A DNA stretch of 64,000 nucleotides from Spisula solida (GCA_947247005.1 OX365955.1:5218001-5282000); one strand, 5' to 3'. Numbered from the stretch's first letter, positions 1-12,642 are shown. The notes: generated from the letters alone by a model not told the origin. A program made the numbers and translations.

Positions 1-873
1 CCAACATGTAGACGTCCTATGAAGAGCCAGAATGAACTTACGAGTCAATATATTTAGATATATTTCACCATTTACAGTAGCAGTGTGTGAGTCCTCTTCA
101 TAGAAAAAGGGACCAATGATTCAGGTTGCGCTCATCGCTGCCCACACAGTCACTTTCTCGCTATGGGTTGTCTTTTCTTCGTAGAATGTGGGCTTCTCTG
201 CGCTCCAATATCTCAGATTTTGTTTGTTAACAGATCCGTTGAGATAGAAATGACACTCATCCGAAAACCAGATTGAGTCAATTACATTGCCATTGTCTTT
301 TATCCATTTAGAGAACAAGACCCTCTTTGTGATATGGCTATCCTTTAAGTGCTGCATGATAGTTATTTTATAAGGTTTATGCTTCAGGTCAAATTTTAAA
401 ATACGTCTTACCGTAACATACCTTGAAGACCCATGTGTATTTGATATGTCCTTCATAACCCCTCTGATTGATTTACGAGGTGTCGCTTCAATAACGCACC
501 TGCTCGATTTTCTCTCCCGTTCTTGCATCCATGGGTCGCTTGTTGCACTGTCACAAGTCTGTTGCTATTCCTTCCCTTTCAAACTTTTCCACAATATTCC
601 ACCTTGAAGGCACGGGTTTACTTGGAGAGAGTTTTACTAGTTTTCTTCTCACCAGAACTACAGATTTTCCCAATTCATAATACAGTTTTACGATTTCTGC
701 TTAGTCGGCCATCTTGAAAATGCTGAATTTATGTGTCGTTGACAAATTTCTATGATTTCAGCAAAAAATTTTACTTATTACCTTTCCAACAATACCAAAT
801 ATATATATGTGCGTAGAGAAATAGTGAAGTTATAGGGGTTTACTAATGTGCGGAATTAATAGATCACCCTGTA
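1..873 (-). pseudogene. Decayed Tc1/mariner-like transposase element, cut by window start
   Basis: Reading on the minus strand from about 716, an N-terminal helix-turn-helix-like part (VKLYYELGKSVVLVRRKL) is broken by in-frame stops. It is followed by 528-121, where WFSDECHFYLNGSVNKQN resembles the catalytic 'FSDE-HF' block of Tc3-like DDE transposases, and YWSAEKPTFY and VTVWAAMSA. A TGA at 123-121 separates this from IIGPFFYEED (120-91). The segment 845-873, on the minus strand starting ATACAGGGTGATC, looks like a terminal inverted repeat. The other end lies outside the window. Several stops mean the copy is dead. Confidence 0.8.
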
Positions 874-1829
874 TGAGCAGTATTATATTAAATATAGAGT
901 ACACTTCAAGGGTTAGATTGTTTACATAGCCAGATTGTAAGCAAACTCTTGGTTGGGTTAAGAGGACCAAATCAACAGATCTAATATTATAAAGTATTTT
1001 CCAGTAAAGTTAATTAAGAGAACAAGATATAAAATCCCTCATCTCCTTAATAGAAAGTATTCCACTGAGATCCTGGTGCATTAATCATAATCAATAGGAG
1101 CAATCAGTCAACCTCTTTCATGCCTCATATCATTCATCCAAACTCGCAAATCTTAGAAAGAAATTTTGGGAAGAAAACATCAAATTATGAGAAAGATTTT
1201 ATGAATTGTATGAGATAAATCATACAAATTGTATGAGAAAAATTGTATGAAAAAAATTGTATGAGAAAAATTTATTGAGAAAAATTGTACCAATTCTGAG
1301 GATCAACTTGCAGTCATATATATTTTTCTCAATACTGTACACCAGGGTTCTGTAGCACTTACGAAACCTTAAATTTACACTCAAATTTAAATGCCTTATA
1401 TTGCTTTTACAACTACAAATAGGGGACAGATATTGTTCGTAGGAGATCAACTGAAGTATTTTTAATATAGCATATCCCTTCACCACAATTTGTAGCAGTT
1501 AAAAGAATAATAAATTATTCAAATATGGATGTAAATTTATAATGTTCATAGGTGCTTTGATAAAAATGTATTGTATTGTTCTCAATGTTTTTATTTTCAA
1601 AATTGAGTTTCTTGCCAACTCATCAATACAATTACGGTAAATTATACTTTAATAACACAAACACAAACCTAAACGACCGCATGAAAAAAGTCTGTTACTG
1701 ATCGAGATATCGCAAAATAGGGATCATGCGAATATAAAGTGACTTACAGTAACTGCTACAGTCTAATCTGCAAGAAAAGCGAATTTTGCCAATACTAATT
1801 TTTTTGTCCCGATAACACCTTCGTATGAT
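874..1829. other. No gene recognised; AT-rich spacer
   Basis: Low-complexity AT-rich DNA. Around 1205-1280 a short motif, ATTGTATGAGAAAA, recurs four to five times with small changes. The 88-aa minus reading frame here has no recognisable motif. Confidence 0.6.
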
Positions 1830-1849
1830 TTGCAAGTACAAAATAAAAG

Positions 1850-2099
1850 TAAGAAATTGTACACTATAATTATGTGCTCATATTATAAAATTAATGGACT
1901 CATCAATGAACTTTCGAACAGTGAATTTGGATTCTGCATGTATAACATGAATATATCTGCACCAACAGTAGCTGATGATATGATTTTGATATCACTGTCT
2001 AAGAATGGACTTGACAATATGCTTACAATCTGTGACAATTACTCAAAACGTTGGCGCTTTGAATACAACGGTAGCAAATGTGGTGTCATAGTTTTTAAT
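1850..2099 (+). pseudogene. LINE A, 5' part (reverse transcriptase palm fragment)
   Basis: The frame contains PTVADDMILISLSKNG, a variant of the reverse-transcriptase YADD catalytic box, then DNYSKRWRFEYNGSKC, typical of the region after the active site of non-LTR retrotransposons. It is 5' truncated and is interrupted at 2099 by LINE B; it resumes at 3181 in the same frame. Confidence 0.8.
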
Positions 2100-3175
2100 A
2101 GTAAGTAAGTAAGTAAGTAAGTAACGTCTTTATTTAACGAGGCTGACACATTCGGTTTCCCGATCTTCCATGTGGGCCTCAACATTTGCAAATAGCATAA
2201 GAATATACAGTAAAATATGAAATAACATAAGAATATACAGTAAAACATACAAGACATATATACACAAACATCATAGTAATAAAGATCAGATGTGTTTAAG
2301 AAAGTAATTTTAGATCATTAATGGTTTAATCATGATATAATATTCAGTTCTTGACAAAACAATATGTAAAAGAAACAATATATAATGATACATCATGCAC
2401 AAGAGATTTCATATAATACATAATTTATCATTGTAGAGTAAGAGTAAGGGATAGTTAAAAGATAGTAGTAAACTATTTATAATATCATAGTTATTTTCAG
2501 GAGTAATTCCTTTTAAATTCTTGATTGACTGTTATTTTAATTGGAGAATTGCCATTTGATGTAAGCAGATTGAAATTTACTTTGACTTTCTGCATTTCGA
2601 ATATGTATTGGTATGTCATTCCATATTTTTGGACCAGAGTAAGCAAAAGATTTTCTGAAGAGTTCTGTTTTAGGTTTTGGTATAATAAGCTTTGTATCTT
2701 GTACAGATCTAAGGTTTAGGTTATGTCTATCACTTAATGTTTGGAATTTATTTGTCATATACACTGGAAAGGTTGGTTCATTTATAGATTTATACATGAG
2801 TATTGCTTTTTTGTACTTAATACGTTGGTCAAAGGACATCCAATTGAGTTCTTTAAATAATTCATTTGAGGGTGTGTCAAAACTTTTGTCTAAGATTATT
2901 CTAGCAGCTCTTTTTTGAAATTTGATGACATCAGAAAGTAGCTCGTTGCTGCAGTTTCCCCAAATAGTACAGCAATAATCCAAGTGTGGCAGTATGTATG
3001 CATTAAAGAAAAGTTTCCTAGAGTGAAGATTAAGATTCTGTTTAATTCTAAGAAGCAAGTAAAGTTGTGAATTACATTTTTTGATAGTTGATTGAACATG
3101 TGTTTTCCATTTAAGATTGTTGTCTACATAGATTCCTAGTAGTTTTTCAGTGTCTGTAAATTCTATTTTTTGGTC
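2100..3175 (-). mobile_element. LINE B, 5'-truncated jockey/CR1-like non-LTR retrotransposon
   Basis: Minus-strand open frame 3175-2537 encodes the C-terminal part of a reverse transcriptase: KLLGIYVDNNLKW, then NAYILPHLDYCCTIWGNC, KFQKRAARIILDK, RIKYKKAILMYK and GPKIWNDIP, all typical of jockey/CR1 families. The 3' UTR runs to 2100 and ends in a TTAC repeat (2101-2124), the element's tail. It sits inside LINE A in the opposite orientation, flanked by the 5-bp direct repeat TTAAT (2095-2099 and 3176-3180). The visible reading frame is intact, so the insertion may be fairly young. Confidence 0.88.
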
Positions 3176-3180
3176 TTAAT

Positions 3181-4586
3181 GAAGACAATACAAATATCAC
3201 CCGAGAATGAAAACTGGGCTCACAGACTGTCAATGAGGTTGTCAATTATACCCACCTGGGCATTATTTGCAACAAATTTATGTCAACAAAGGCGTCAATT
3301 CATGAAGCCTGTGTTAAGTTGCGGGGTACCTACCTGAATATAACTAGTGGTGGATTTCACCCAACCGAACTCAACCCACTCACGTTGAAAACTTTATACA
3401 AATCTGTAGTTATTCCGAAAGCTCTGTTTGGGTGTGAGCTGTGGCATACATATACACAAACGGATATGAACAAACTAGAAATCGCCCATCGCTTCTGTAT
3501 TAAGAATATTCAGTCAATGAAATCCCAAATGTGTACTGACTACTGTTTATCATCATTAGACATCGACGCCATAGAGACTATGATAGATTACAGGAAACTA
3601 GTGTTTTTCGGACAGCTGTGCAGACTGCCGTGTGAATACCTCGCTAAACGAGTGTTTGTTAATCGCTTAACGCGTTACTTGAATAATGACGGCCAAGTTC
3701 TTGGACTTATTCCGGACATATATACATTACTACAAAAGTATGGAATGATATCGGTACTTGAAAATTACATCACCACAGGTCTATTTCCCTCAAAGTGTCA
3801 ATGGAAAACTCTTCTTATCAAATATGTGTCAATTAATTCCCTTGAAACATAGCAGGATAAACAATTTATTGCAGAAAAAACCGACAGGTATAGAATACAT
3901 TCCAAAGATGAATAACCCATGTGAATTATGGGCATTAACACAAAGTCACCCTGAGTTACGTGCCCTTTGTACAGTATTGGTTAATTTGTCTGGGAAGGTA
4001 CTGTCGCGTCAATACAGGGAACAATGTACATCTTGCTTGTGTATTTGTGAAAATGTTGTTGAATCACCTTTTTAACTTTTGCCCAAATATGACAATATTA
4101 AGACAAAAGATATGGGACTACATAATAGACAATGAAAATACATCATTTTATGCTCATTGGATTAAACAACCTAGAGATATTCAGGTTGATATGGTATTGA
4201 CATTAGCATTCAAGGAATCTAGGAAAGCTAAATTTGTATTACTGAGAATACTATATCATATGTTTAGGAACATGTTTGTGCGTTAGGAACAATTGCTCTA
4301 CTAGTATATGTAGCTCATGATAAACATAATAGTATGCTTATGAGAGACTGTATGTGCCATTATTTATGGGCGCATTTCTATCAGTTGTTTGTATATAACC
4401 TTGCTTATACGTACATGATGGGAAAAATGCATTTAATAAGCTATTTATGTACCTTATTGAATTTGATGTATTTGTAACATACTCATGTATGTTAATTTGA
4501 GTGTTGTTATTATTGTATTGTAAATATGTTATGATGCTCTCCATATGTGGAGGAAATAAAAGAATCTATCTATCAAAAAAAAAAAT
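3181..4586 (+). pseudogene. LINE A, 3' part, with frameshifts and 3' tail
   Basis: Continues the interrupted reverse transcriptase: NYTHLGIICNKFM, HEACVKLRGTYLNI, then LYKSVVIPKALFGCELW, followed by the cysteine/histidine-containing C-terminal region (PCELWALTQSHPELRAL and later NFCPNMTILRQKIW). A TGA near 3211 and two frameshifts (about 3850 and 4070) kill it. The 3' end has AATAAA near 4555, an ATCT repeat and a short A tract (4576-4586). Confidence 0.82.
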
Positions 4587-4836
4587 TACTATTTTTATGC
4601 TATAAAGATTTTCACTAATGGTTACAATACATCCACTCCAATCAAAATAGCTTAGTGGTAGCAGACTCAGATTACAGACTCCCAAAGATTGCTGTGACAC
4701 GCCCTGTCCTGCCATATCAGTAACTTAAGTGACACTCTTAATTACGAGTGCATTAAAAATCAAAATGAAAACTCAATTGCACATGTAAACTTTTGAACAA
4801 ATATTTTAGGGGGCACCATTTCCCTATATAGTATTG

Positions 4837-5675
4837 CAGGCCTGCCATAATAAAATCATGCGAAAGCCTGAGATTTTAGCAAACATTTAATTCAAGCGCG
4901 CGATTATGACAAATTCAATATTCTGCGCTTAGCGCGAACCGCCTAATTCATGCCGCTTAGCGTGCGAACCGCCTAATTCAAGCCGCTAAGTGCGCGAACA
5001 GCCTAATTATAACCAATCAAGCATTCAAATGCCCTAATAAAAAAATCATTTATTAAATTTTAATTAGATAAAGCAATACAAACTTATTGTTCTGTAATAT
5101 AAAGGTCCTAGAATTTTGGTAGCCTTGTCTAGGCAAAATTAAAAAATATGCAATTTCCTCAATTCTAATTAATGAATTAGCAAAATATATTTTACTGACG
5201 TGAACAAAAATCGACAAATACACTGTATTTTAATCATTTTCGATAATAGACACCTATAATACAATCAGAGCTAAGCATAAAAATCAAATTAATAATATAA
5301 AAATGCGGAAAAAGCACGTCAGTAGAAGACCGACTTTAAAACCATCTATGTCTAAAAGTCGTTTTATACATGTTTATGGAAAATAAAAGCGTCCAAGTGA
5401 GCCAGATCGAGTCTATTAAATCTGAATCAAATTTGGGAAACAACGGGAGGTAGTACATTTTATGACACGTGCTTCCTGTTAATTGCTTTGTCACCAATTA
5501 TATCGACTCGCAATATACACCATCGTTATGAAAACGGTATACACTGTTGTTGAGAATCATGAACGCTTTGATTTTATCAAGATTGCCGGTAAATTGGACC
5601 TCAAAGCCGGTAAGCCTGTAATCACATCAGATTGCCGGTAATTACCGGCTCAATGCCTGAGAAATGGCAGGCCTG
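4837..5675. mobile_element. hAT-like non-autonomous element, TIR CAGGCCTGCC
   Basis: Ends CAGGCCTGCCAT and ATGGCAGGCCTG are inverted copies, flanked by direct GTATTG repeats at 4831-4836 and 5676-5681. Inside, a ~35-bp unit containing GCGCGAACCGCCTAATTCA is repeated about three times (4920-5010). No transposase frame is present. hAT assignment rests on the CAGG..CCTG type ends only. Confidence 0.7.
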
Positions 5676-5681
5676 GTATTG

Positions 5682-6924
5682 TGTGTTAAGTTTTATTCAA
5701 AACTTGGCCTTTACTGATCTGGGACAAGACTCAATCTGGACTAAGGGACAGACAACCGCATGGCTACATCCTATTGGTAAGGGGGGCACTTAAGTGGAGT
5801 GCTAGCATTCACAGCCAATACATACAAATATATGACCCTTGTATCGATGAAGCTTTAATAAAACAAATCTAATTCAAACTCTGCACACAGTTTATTTTAT
5901 TTTCTATTCCCCAAAAGGATAATTACCTGTCATGTTGATTTCAATTTATTTTATTGCATTCAGAAAATCAAGAATTGCATTTAAATCATGTCACTTCATC
6001 AATAGAAAGTCTTCAGTTCACTTAGAAGATGTATAGCACGGAGAATTTGACACAGATCCAGACCTTTATACATGAGATTACATTACAAGGTCCTTGCGCT
6101 GAATATATAAATTTCCGTGAGCTAATTGTACAATATCAGTCCTTTAGATTTGTGTTGGTATCACACCTCGAACGCCTTCATGATACATGTACTTTCTGCT
6201 AATGAAAAACATACAACTGGGATTATAAATATAGACAATATATCAGCTGTTAAATTATGCTAATATAAGGTTGAGAGTCATGTCAAATTCTCCGGACTAT
6301 TATACCATAATACCTCACATATACCTGGGTCATAAAATCCAACCCTATTGCCTTCCGATCATCGGATGCCATACTTTGGTCTAATCAGGCAAGAGCTGAA
6401 CAGACATCAACCAGTCATTGAGCGGTGGCTGGAGTCATTCTAAGACTCTTCTAAAATATGATTGCTACTCACGTTACCTAGACATCAGGTACTCATTGGA
6501 TTCACAAACATTGTCCGGCATCGAAATGATTTGTGACCCAGGTATTACAGACCCACATACATTTAGTTCATTTCTCATTAATAAAATCAAACAAAAGATG
6601 TTTTTCTTTTCATATTTTTAACTTGACCATCCCAGGAACAAACTGTAATAACTCTTTGCTCAATGCACCCTACCGAGTTGGGGCCACTTTAAAGGCGTAA
6701 GTTGAGTGACAATGGTCTAAGTCCGGGGGTAGTCTCAGGACTGCGTAGGGGGGGGGGGGGGGGGGGGACAGAACCCGCTTCTGGTATGGATTTTCAGAAC
6801 ATTTGGAAATTTGTGTGATAATCTGGTTTCAGTTTTTTTTTAAATAAGTGTTGAGTTAATTAGGATATACACATCATCACATGATCAAATATTAGCAAAA
6901 TATGTATTTTATCTATAAATAATA
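5682..6924. other. No gene recognised; poly-G run
   Basis: Unique-looking AT-rich sequence without recognisable coding sequence. A run of over 20 G lies near 6749-6770. The 67-aa plus frame at 6418 has no family resemblance. Confidence 0.55.
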
Positions 6925-7290
6925 AACAAGAGCTGTCACTGTAAGGGACATATGCCCTCAAAACCCGATATTAATTGTATATAATACACAAGTACTTTAA
7001 GCTATAACTCCAGCGCGATAAATTGCAATACAAAAACAAACACAAAAGCCGCTATATTTATCGTTTCTGAACATTTAGGAGCATGAAAACTTTATATGTT
7101 GTGCCAAATGTTTGAATGCTTTCATTGGTAAATGTTACGGTCCTTGATTTTAGTCCATAACAAAAATATAGGCAGTATTGTGTTTGTTTTTGTACTGCAA
7201 TTTATCGCGTTGGAGTTATACCAAAATGTTTAACGAACTGACTGATGGAATGACAGTTCAGTTTTAATATGCCACCCTTTCGGGGCATAA
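6925..7290 (+). mobile_element. Short AACAAGAG pearl-like element with internal foldback
   Basis: Head AACAAGAGCTGTCAC and ATATGCCCTC; tail CGGGGCATAA. A strong internal inverted repeat pairs the stretch around 7013-7050 (GCGATAAATTGCAATAC) with 7172-7213 (CAATTTATCGCG). No coding sequence. Confidence 0.65.
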
Positions 7291-8190
7291 GTTAATGTTG
7301 TAGCCTTAGGCTTCCTCACTTCCGTCTGGTTACATGCCTGAAGTACCAATATAAACTCTAATATTTAATAAATACAGCCTGAAGTACTGTACAAATTAAC
7401 CTACATCAACAATGCTTGAGTTCTACAATTTATTGTGTACTAAATTACAGAATTACCTCACATTTCCAGTTATATAAAAGTGCCTGCTTGATTGTCTGTG
7501 AAAATTATCAATGATACTTGGAATATTACCAGAAAGTGATTTTCTCTCAAGTTACCTTATTGAACCAAGTAATGCACGCAGCTTTGTATTAGACGCAGGT
7601 AATAAATGGGAGAAAATTCAAATAAAATGTCAGATGCAAAAAATGGTGAGAATACAAACAAAAGAATATAACAGTTCTCAGGTTGCCCATATCAGAGATT
7701 TAGAAAATGTTTAAAGCTGTGTATAATAGGACAGTTAAATTACGTAAATTACATGGAAAATGGCGCTTTATCAGATATTAAGCTAAAACTAGAAATGTGT
7801 CCATTGACACGGGTGCCCCCATTAAAGCACATATCCTCTCAAATGGGGAAGGAGTCTAGGGAATATAAAACATATCAAAGATCCATCATATTATTACAGA
7901 GTCAAAAATAGACATGTCCTTTGTCCAATGAATGTACATGCATATGTGGGTATCTTAGGCAAATCTAATAGTCTCCAGAGCTAGATAATTAACAGGAATA
8001 ATATGCAACATGTATGAAATTGATTATGAATGTATAATGGTTATGTGAGAATTAATTCAAACTTTGTTGTATAAATGTATATATGTTACGCTATTCAACA
8101 ATAGACATGTTGGGTATCAAAATGATTGTCTTTGAATGTATTTTAAGAAACTGTTTCTTACTTTGATGGAATATACTTCAGTATAATTCT
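7291..8190. other. No gene recognised
   Basis: No recognised coding or repeat structure. A 39-nt minus block (7487-7449) bounded by TTCACAG and GTAATT could pass as an exon, but it is too short to support. Confidence 0.5.
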
Positions 8191-8199
8191 ATGGTAAAT

Positions 8200-8575
8200 T
8201 TTGGAATACAGTAGATATAACATATAACTGTAAATGTGTGAAATATTACACTTTCTGTGGCAGACGACATGTCTCTGGGTTGATGAAAATGTGGGCCGTA
8301 CTTGGAAGAATACCGTAGATATAACTGTAAATGTGTGAAATATTACCCTTTCTGTGGCAGACGACATGTCTCTGGGTTGATGAAAATGTGGGCCGTACTT
8401 GGAGGAATACAGTAGATATAACATATAATTGTAAATGTGAGAAATATTACACTTTCTGTGGCAGACGACATGACTCTGGGTTGATGAAAATGTGGGCCGT
8501 ACTTGGAGGAATACAGTAGATATAACATATAATTGTAAATGTGTGAAATATTACACTTTCTGTGAGAAGAACATG
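8200..8575. repeat. Tandem repeat, ~100-bp unit, about 4 copies
   Basis: The unit contains GAAATATTACACTTTCTGTGG, GGGTTGATGAAAATGTGGGC and ACAGTAGATATAACATATAA; copies are nearly identical, with a small deletion in one and truncation in the last. Overlapping reading frames on both strands are only translations of the repeat. Confidence 0.9.
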
Positions 8576-8673
8576 ACAAGCTATCTTTATACCATGACAA
8601 ACGACATTACCAAGTCTAGATCATTTACATAGATATATGAATACATTACCAGTACACTGACAGTTTGATCAAT

Positions 8674-8767
8674 TTGTGTAGCATTGTAACAGAATGGGTC
8701 AATGGCTTTAACACTCAACCAGTGTAGCATTGTAACAGAATGGGTCAATGGCTTTAACACTCAACCA
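8674..8767. repeat. 47-bp direct duplication
   Basis: The block GTGTAGCATTGTAACAGAAT.. is present twice back to back (8674-8720 and 8721-8767) without visible difference. Confidence 0.85.
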
Positions 8768-9108
8768 ATCAGTTTTCAACGGGTTTGAGATGTAGCCTAT
8801 TTGCTGGGGTACGTACTGCAGACTATCAACATGCACTACAACTCAATTATAAGTCAGATAAAAAGAGCACCGCTTATAAGTGCTGGACGCTCAACTTTCT
8901 CGTACTTGATAGTAACCTTGCTATAACTCCATAAATATAGGTCACAGGGTAACCAGCCTTGTCAGTATGGACTCACTTTGTGATTGTGAATAACTATGAT
9001 GAGTTTCAAGCGGATACCTAAGATAGTCTTTGAGAAATTGACTTTTGTCTCCTAACTATCACAAAGTACTGAGACAAGAGTGATCATCCTTTAAACAGTA
9101 CAGAGTTG

Positions 9109-9795
9109 TAGTGGTCTCCCTTGATGGAGTAAATTAGCAACAGAGATCTCCCTTGATGAAGTAAATTAGTCAAAGTGATCTCCCTTGATGGAGTAAATTA
9201 GTCACAGTGATCTCCCTTGATGGAGTAAATTAGTCACAGTGATCTCCCTTGATGGAATAAATTAGTCACAGTGATCTCCCTTGATGGAATAAATTAGTCA
9301 CAGTGATCTCCCTTGATGGAGAAAATTAGTCACAGTGATCTCCCTTGATGGAGTAAATTAGTCACAGTGATCTCCCTTGATGGAATAAATTAGTCACAGT
9401 GATCTCCCTTGATGAAGTAAATTAGTCACAGTGATCTCCCTTGATGGAATAAATTAGTCACAGTGATCTCCCTTGATGGAGTAAATTAGTCACAGTGATC
9501 TCCCTTGATGGAATAAATTAGTCACAGTGATCTCCCTTGATGGAGTAAATTAGTCACAGTGATCTCCCTTGATGGAATAAATTAGTCACAGTGATCTCCC
9601 TTGATGGAGTAAATTAGTCACAGTGATCTCCCTTGATGGAATAAATTAGTCACAGTGATCTCCCTTGATGGAGTAAATTAGTCACAGTGATCTCCCTTGA
9701 TGGAGTAAATTAGTCACAGTGATCTCCCTTGATGGAGTAAATTAGTCACAGTGATCTCCCTTGATGGAGTAAATTAGTCACAGTGATCCCCCTTC
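9109..9795. repeat. Minisatellite, 32-bp unit, about 21 copies
   Basis: The unit is AGTGATCTCCCTTGATGGA followed by GTAAATTAGTCAC, repeated almost perfectly, with only G/A alternation (GGAGTAAAT or GGAATAAAT) between copies. There are no unique spacers. Confidence 0.95.
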
Positions 9796-10348
9796 CTAAA
9801 ACAAAGATCTGAGACAGTTTTACAGAATGTTTAAAGTAGTTTTTGTAAGCATTTACAATTATTGACGTTATTCTACGCAGGATTATAAGAAAGACTTGAT
9901 CAATACTCAAATTACAGAATTACTCTTGTTTAAAGTCACATTGTTTATAAAAACTGTATGATAATATTCAATAAAATGTGGAATATTCATACACTTTTGA
10001 TGACTTGCTTGTTAATTAAACAAACTGAGGAATTATTTTGTAGAAGCAATACACTAAAACCAAAGTAACAACATCATATTTCAAAATTTCACCAAAATCA
10101 TGAAGAAAATAGACCCCCAAAGAATATTTACTATGCATTTCACATTTCCTTCTGTGTGTTTAATTGTTATCATTTAAGTCTCAGACTCTGATCGTATTTT
10201 AAAGAAACTAGGCTCAGTAGCATAGGTGTTTAAATAGAAACAAGAGGGATAATCACTCAACCAAGTACCATAAGTGACGCCTCGACTGAATAAGACATTT
10301 TTCTTGGTTATTTCATAATATAATATTTACAGTATTAATTTCATTAAA
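9796..10348. other. No gene recognised
   Basis: AT-rich unique sequence with no visible coding region or repeat. Confidence 0.5.
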
Positions 10349-11414
10349 AACAAGAGGGCCCAAAGGGCCATAGGTCACTCACCTGTCCTAGTAGTTCATA
10401 CAGACCCCTCTATTGCATGTACAAGGTTTTCAGATTGTCTTATAAAGGGACCTTGTTATTTACATCACATAGACCCAATGGCATATAGAAATTTAAGCGA
10501 AGTTTTGTCTATGATTTGACCTAGATTTTGTTGAGATGATCATTGTGGCCAAGTTACATAAAGAACAAGTCAAAATTGTGACCTCTAGTGACTAAACAAG
10601 GTTTTTCTATAATTTGACCATTGTGACCTAGTTTTTTACCCCGGATGACCCAATATCGAACTTGACCTCGATTTTGTTGAGACGATCATTGTGACCTAGT
10701 TTCATACAGATTTGGCCAAAAGTGTGACCTCTAGAGACTACACAAGGTTTATCTATGATTTGACCTTGTGACCTAGATTTTGAACCTGGATGACCTAATA
10801 TCCAATTTGGCCTAGATTTTGTTGACATGATCATTGTAACCTAGTTGCATTAAGATTAGGCCAAAATTGTGACCTCTATTGACTACACAAGGTTTTTCTA
10901 TGATTTGACCTTGTGACCTAGTTTTTGACCCCGGATGACCCAATATCTAACTTGACCTAGATTTTGTTGAGATGATCATTGTGACCTAGTTTCATTAAGA
11001 TTAGGCCAAAATTGTGACCTCTAGTGACTACACAAGGTTTTTCTATGATTTGACCTTGTGACCTAGTTTTTGACCCTGGGTGACCCAATATCAAACTTGA
11101 CCTAGATTTTGTTGACATGCTCATTGTGACCTAGTTTCATAAATATTAGATCAAAATTGTGACCTCTAGTGACTACACAAGGTTTTTCAATGATTTGACC
11201 TTGTGACCTAGTTTTTGACCCCCGATGACCAAATATCAAACTTGGCCTAGACTTTGTTGAGATGATCATTGTGACCAAGTTTCATAATGATTAGGCTAAA
11301 ACTGTGACCTCTAGTGTCTACACAAGTAAATTGTGGACGAACGATGGACGGACGGACGACTGACGAAGAGTGATCACAAAAGCTCACTCTGTCACTTTGT
11401 GACAGGTGAGCTAA
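10349..11414 (+). mobile_element. Pearl/Helentron-like element with ~140-bp core repeats
   Basis: Starts AACAAGAGGGCCCAAAGGGCC followed by TCACTCACCTGTC; ends GTCACTTTGTGACAGGTGAG then CTAA. The subterminal CACCTGTC/GACAGGTG pair is inverted, and a GTCAC-TTT-GTGAC hairpin lies ~10 nt before the terminal CTAA, as in Helitron/Helentron 3' ends. The core holds about 6 copies of a ~140-bp repeat (GTGACCTAGTTTTTGACCCC, TTGACCTAGATTTTGTTGA). A GGACGGACGAC tract precedes the tail. No protein. Confidence 0.82.
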
Positions 11415-12050
11415 CAATGGAAATATTGAGCATAAATTGTGACGACAAAAATCGGCAGTTTTAAATTTGAACTGCTGACCAAGCTTTTTACCTTGTTTAC
11501 CTTAAGTCAGCCCGACTTGACCATGTAAGACACACAGTAGTAGTCAGTATAAATATTCTTACTAAAGCCGGGTTTCCATGGTAATAACACCCCTTATTAA
11601 GCAATTAAGCAATACTAAAATCGAGGATACTACGTAAATTTATACCTAAAATGTCATTTAACGCGCGTACGAAATTTGTGACCCAGGTCAATGTTAAAAG
11701 GCAACTGTGATGCAATAAAAACTGAAGCGAAATATATTTATTCGGCGCGTGTTACATGCCAAATAAATAAACGCCAAAAACCTGTAGGTTTTATGCTTCA
11801 TTTTTGTTACTGTCCATTTAAAATCTAAATAAAGTCTCCATTGAAGTTGATCAATATATAGCCAAATGTCTCGACTTATATGGTTGAAAGCTGAAAGTTG
11901 ATGATGCACGATTACGGGAAACAGATGCAGACTGACCACAATAGTTCATTACCTCATCTATAAACATGATTTAAATCATACAACTGAAAGGCTGTGATTA
12001 ACGCTTCATATAAATACAGTCTGTATCAATGGATACATAGCTTTATTGAA
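11415..12050. other. No gene recognised
   Basis: No recognised coding or repeat structure; the 81-aa minus frame at 11939 shows no motif. Confidence 0.5.
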
Positions 12051-12054
12051 GAGA

Positions 12055-12370
12055 GTGGTTTGCATTGGTGGTCTCCCTTGAATTTGAAGAAAATGGCTAA
12101 AATTCTAATATAAAAGAGAATAGCCTATATTGGATGTCTCCCTTGAATATAAAGAGAATGGCCTATATTGGATGTCTCCCTTGAATATCAAGAAAATGGT
12201 CTATATGTGTTGTCTCCCTTGCATATAAAGAGAATGGTCTATATTTTTTGTCTCCCTTGAATATAAAGAGAATGGCCAACATTGATGGTTACCTGTAGCA
12301 TGACATTGAAGAAAATAACTAACATTGGTTATCCTACAAGCATGCCTATAAAGAGAATGGTCTAAAACAT
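12055..12370. repeat. Degenerate tandem array with TCTCCCTTGAAT
   Basis: About seven degenerate copies of a ~38-60-bp unit, GTCTCCCTTGAATATAAAGA then GAATGGCCTATATTGGAT. The GTCTCCCTTG core resembles the 32-bp array at 9109-9795. Confidence 0.75.
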
Positions 12371-12386
12371 GGGTTGTCTTTATTCA

Positions 12387-12642
12387 ATCTCATTAAAGTC
12401 ACATCCTTATTACGCTTCACTACATTACGCTGATATAGGATCTGACGACACTCCGTATGGGGTCATGTCGATGTGAGCTTTACTTTATTCAATTAAATTG
12501 CTTCTTTCACATATCTGAAAGTGCGGTGAAAAACTGCTGAGGCTACATGACGTCATTTGAACATGACCTCTTACGGAGTGTAGTCAGATCTCTTACAGCG
12601 TAAAGGATTGGAACAAATGTTAGGATCTTATTTTAATGAGAT
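12387..12642. mobile_element. Palindromic MITE, copy 1
   Basis: The outer ends ATCTCATTAAA / TTTAATGAGAT are inverted, and a ~42-bp inner arm starting ACGCTGATATAGGATCTGAC pairs with an imperfect inverted copy ending AGATCTCTTACAGCGT. A second copy in opposite orientation lies at 37313-37555. No coding sequence. Confidence 0.8.

Noticed and set aside
7449..7487. 39-nt minus block as a further exon of the putative gene
   Set aside because: Phase-compatible with the 26-nt block but too short, with no independent support.
9109..9795. Regular 32-bp repeats resembling a CRISPR array
   Set aside because: There are no unique spacers; the repeats abut directly, and the window is clearly eukaryotic.
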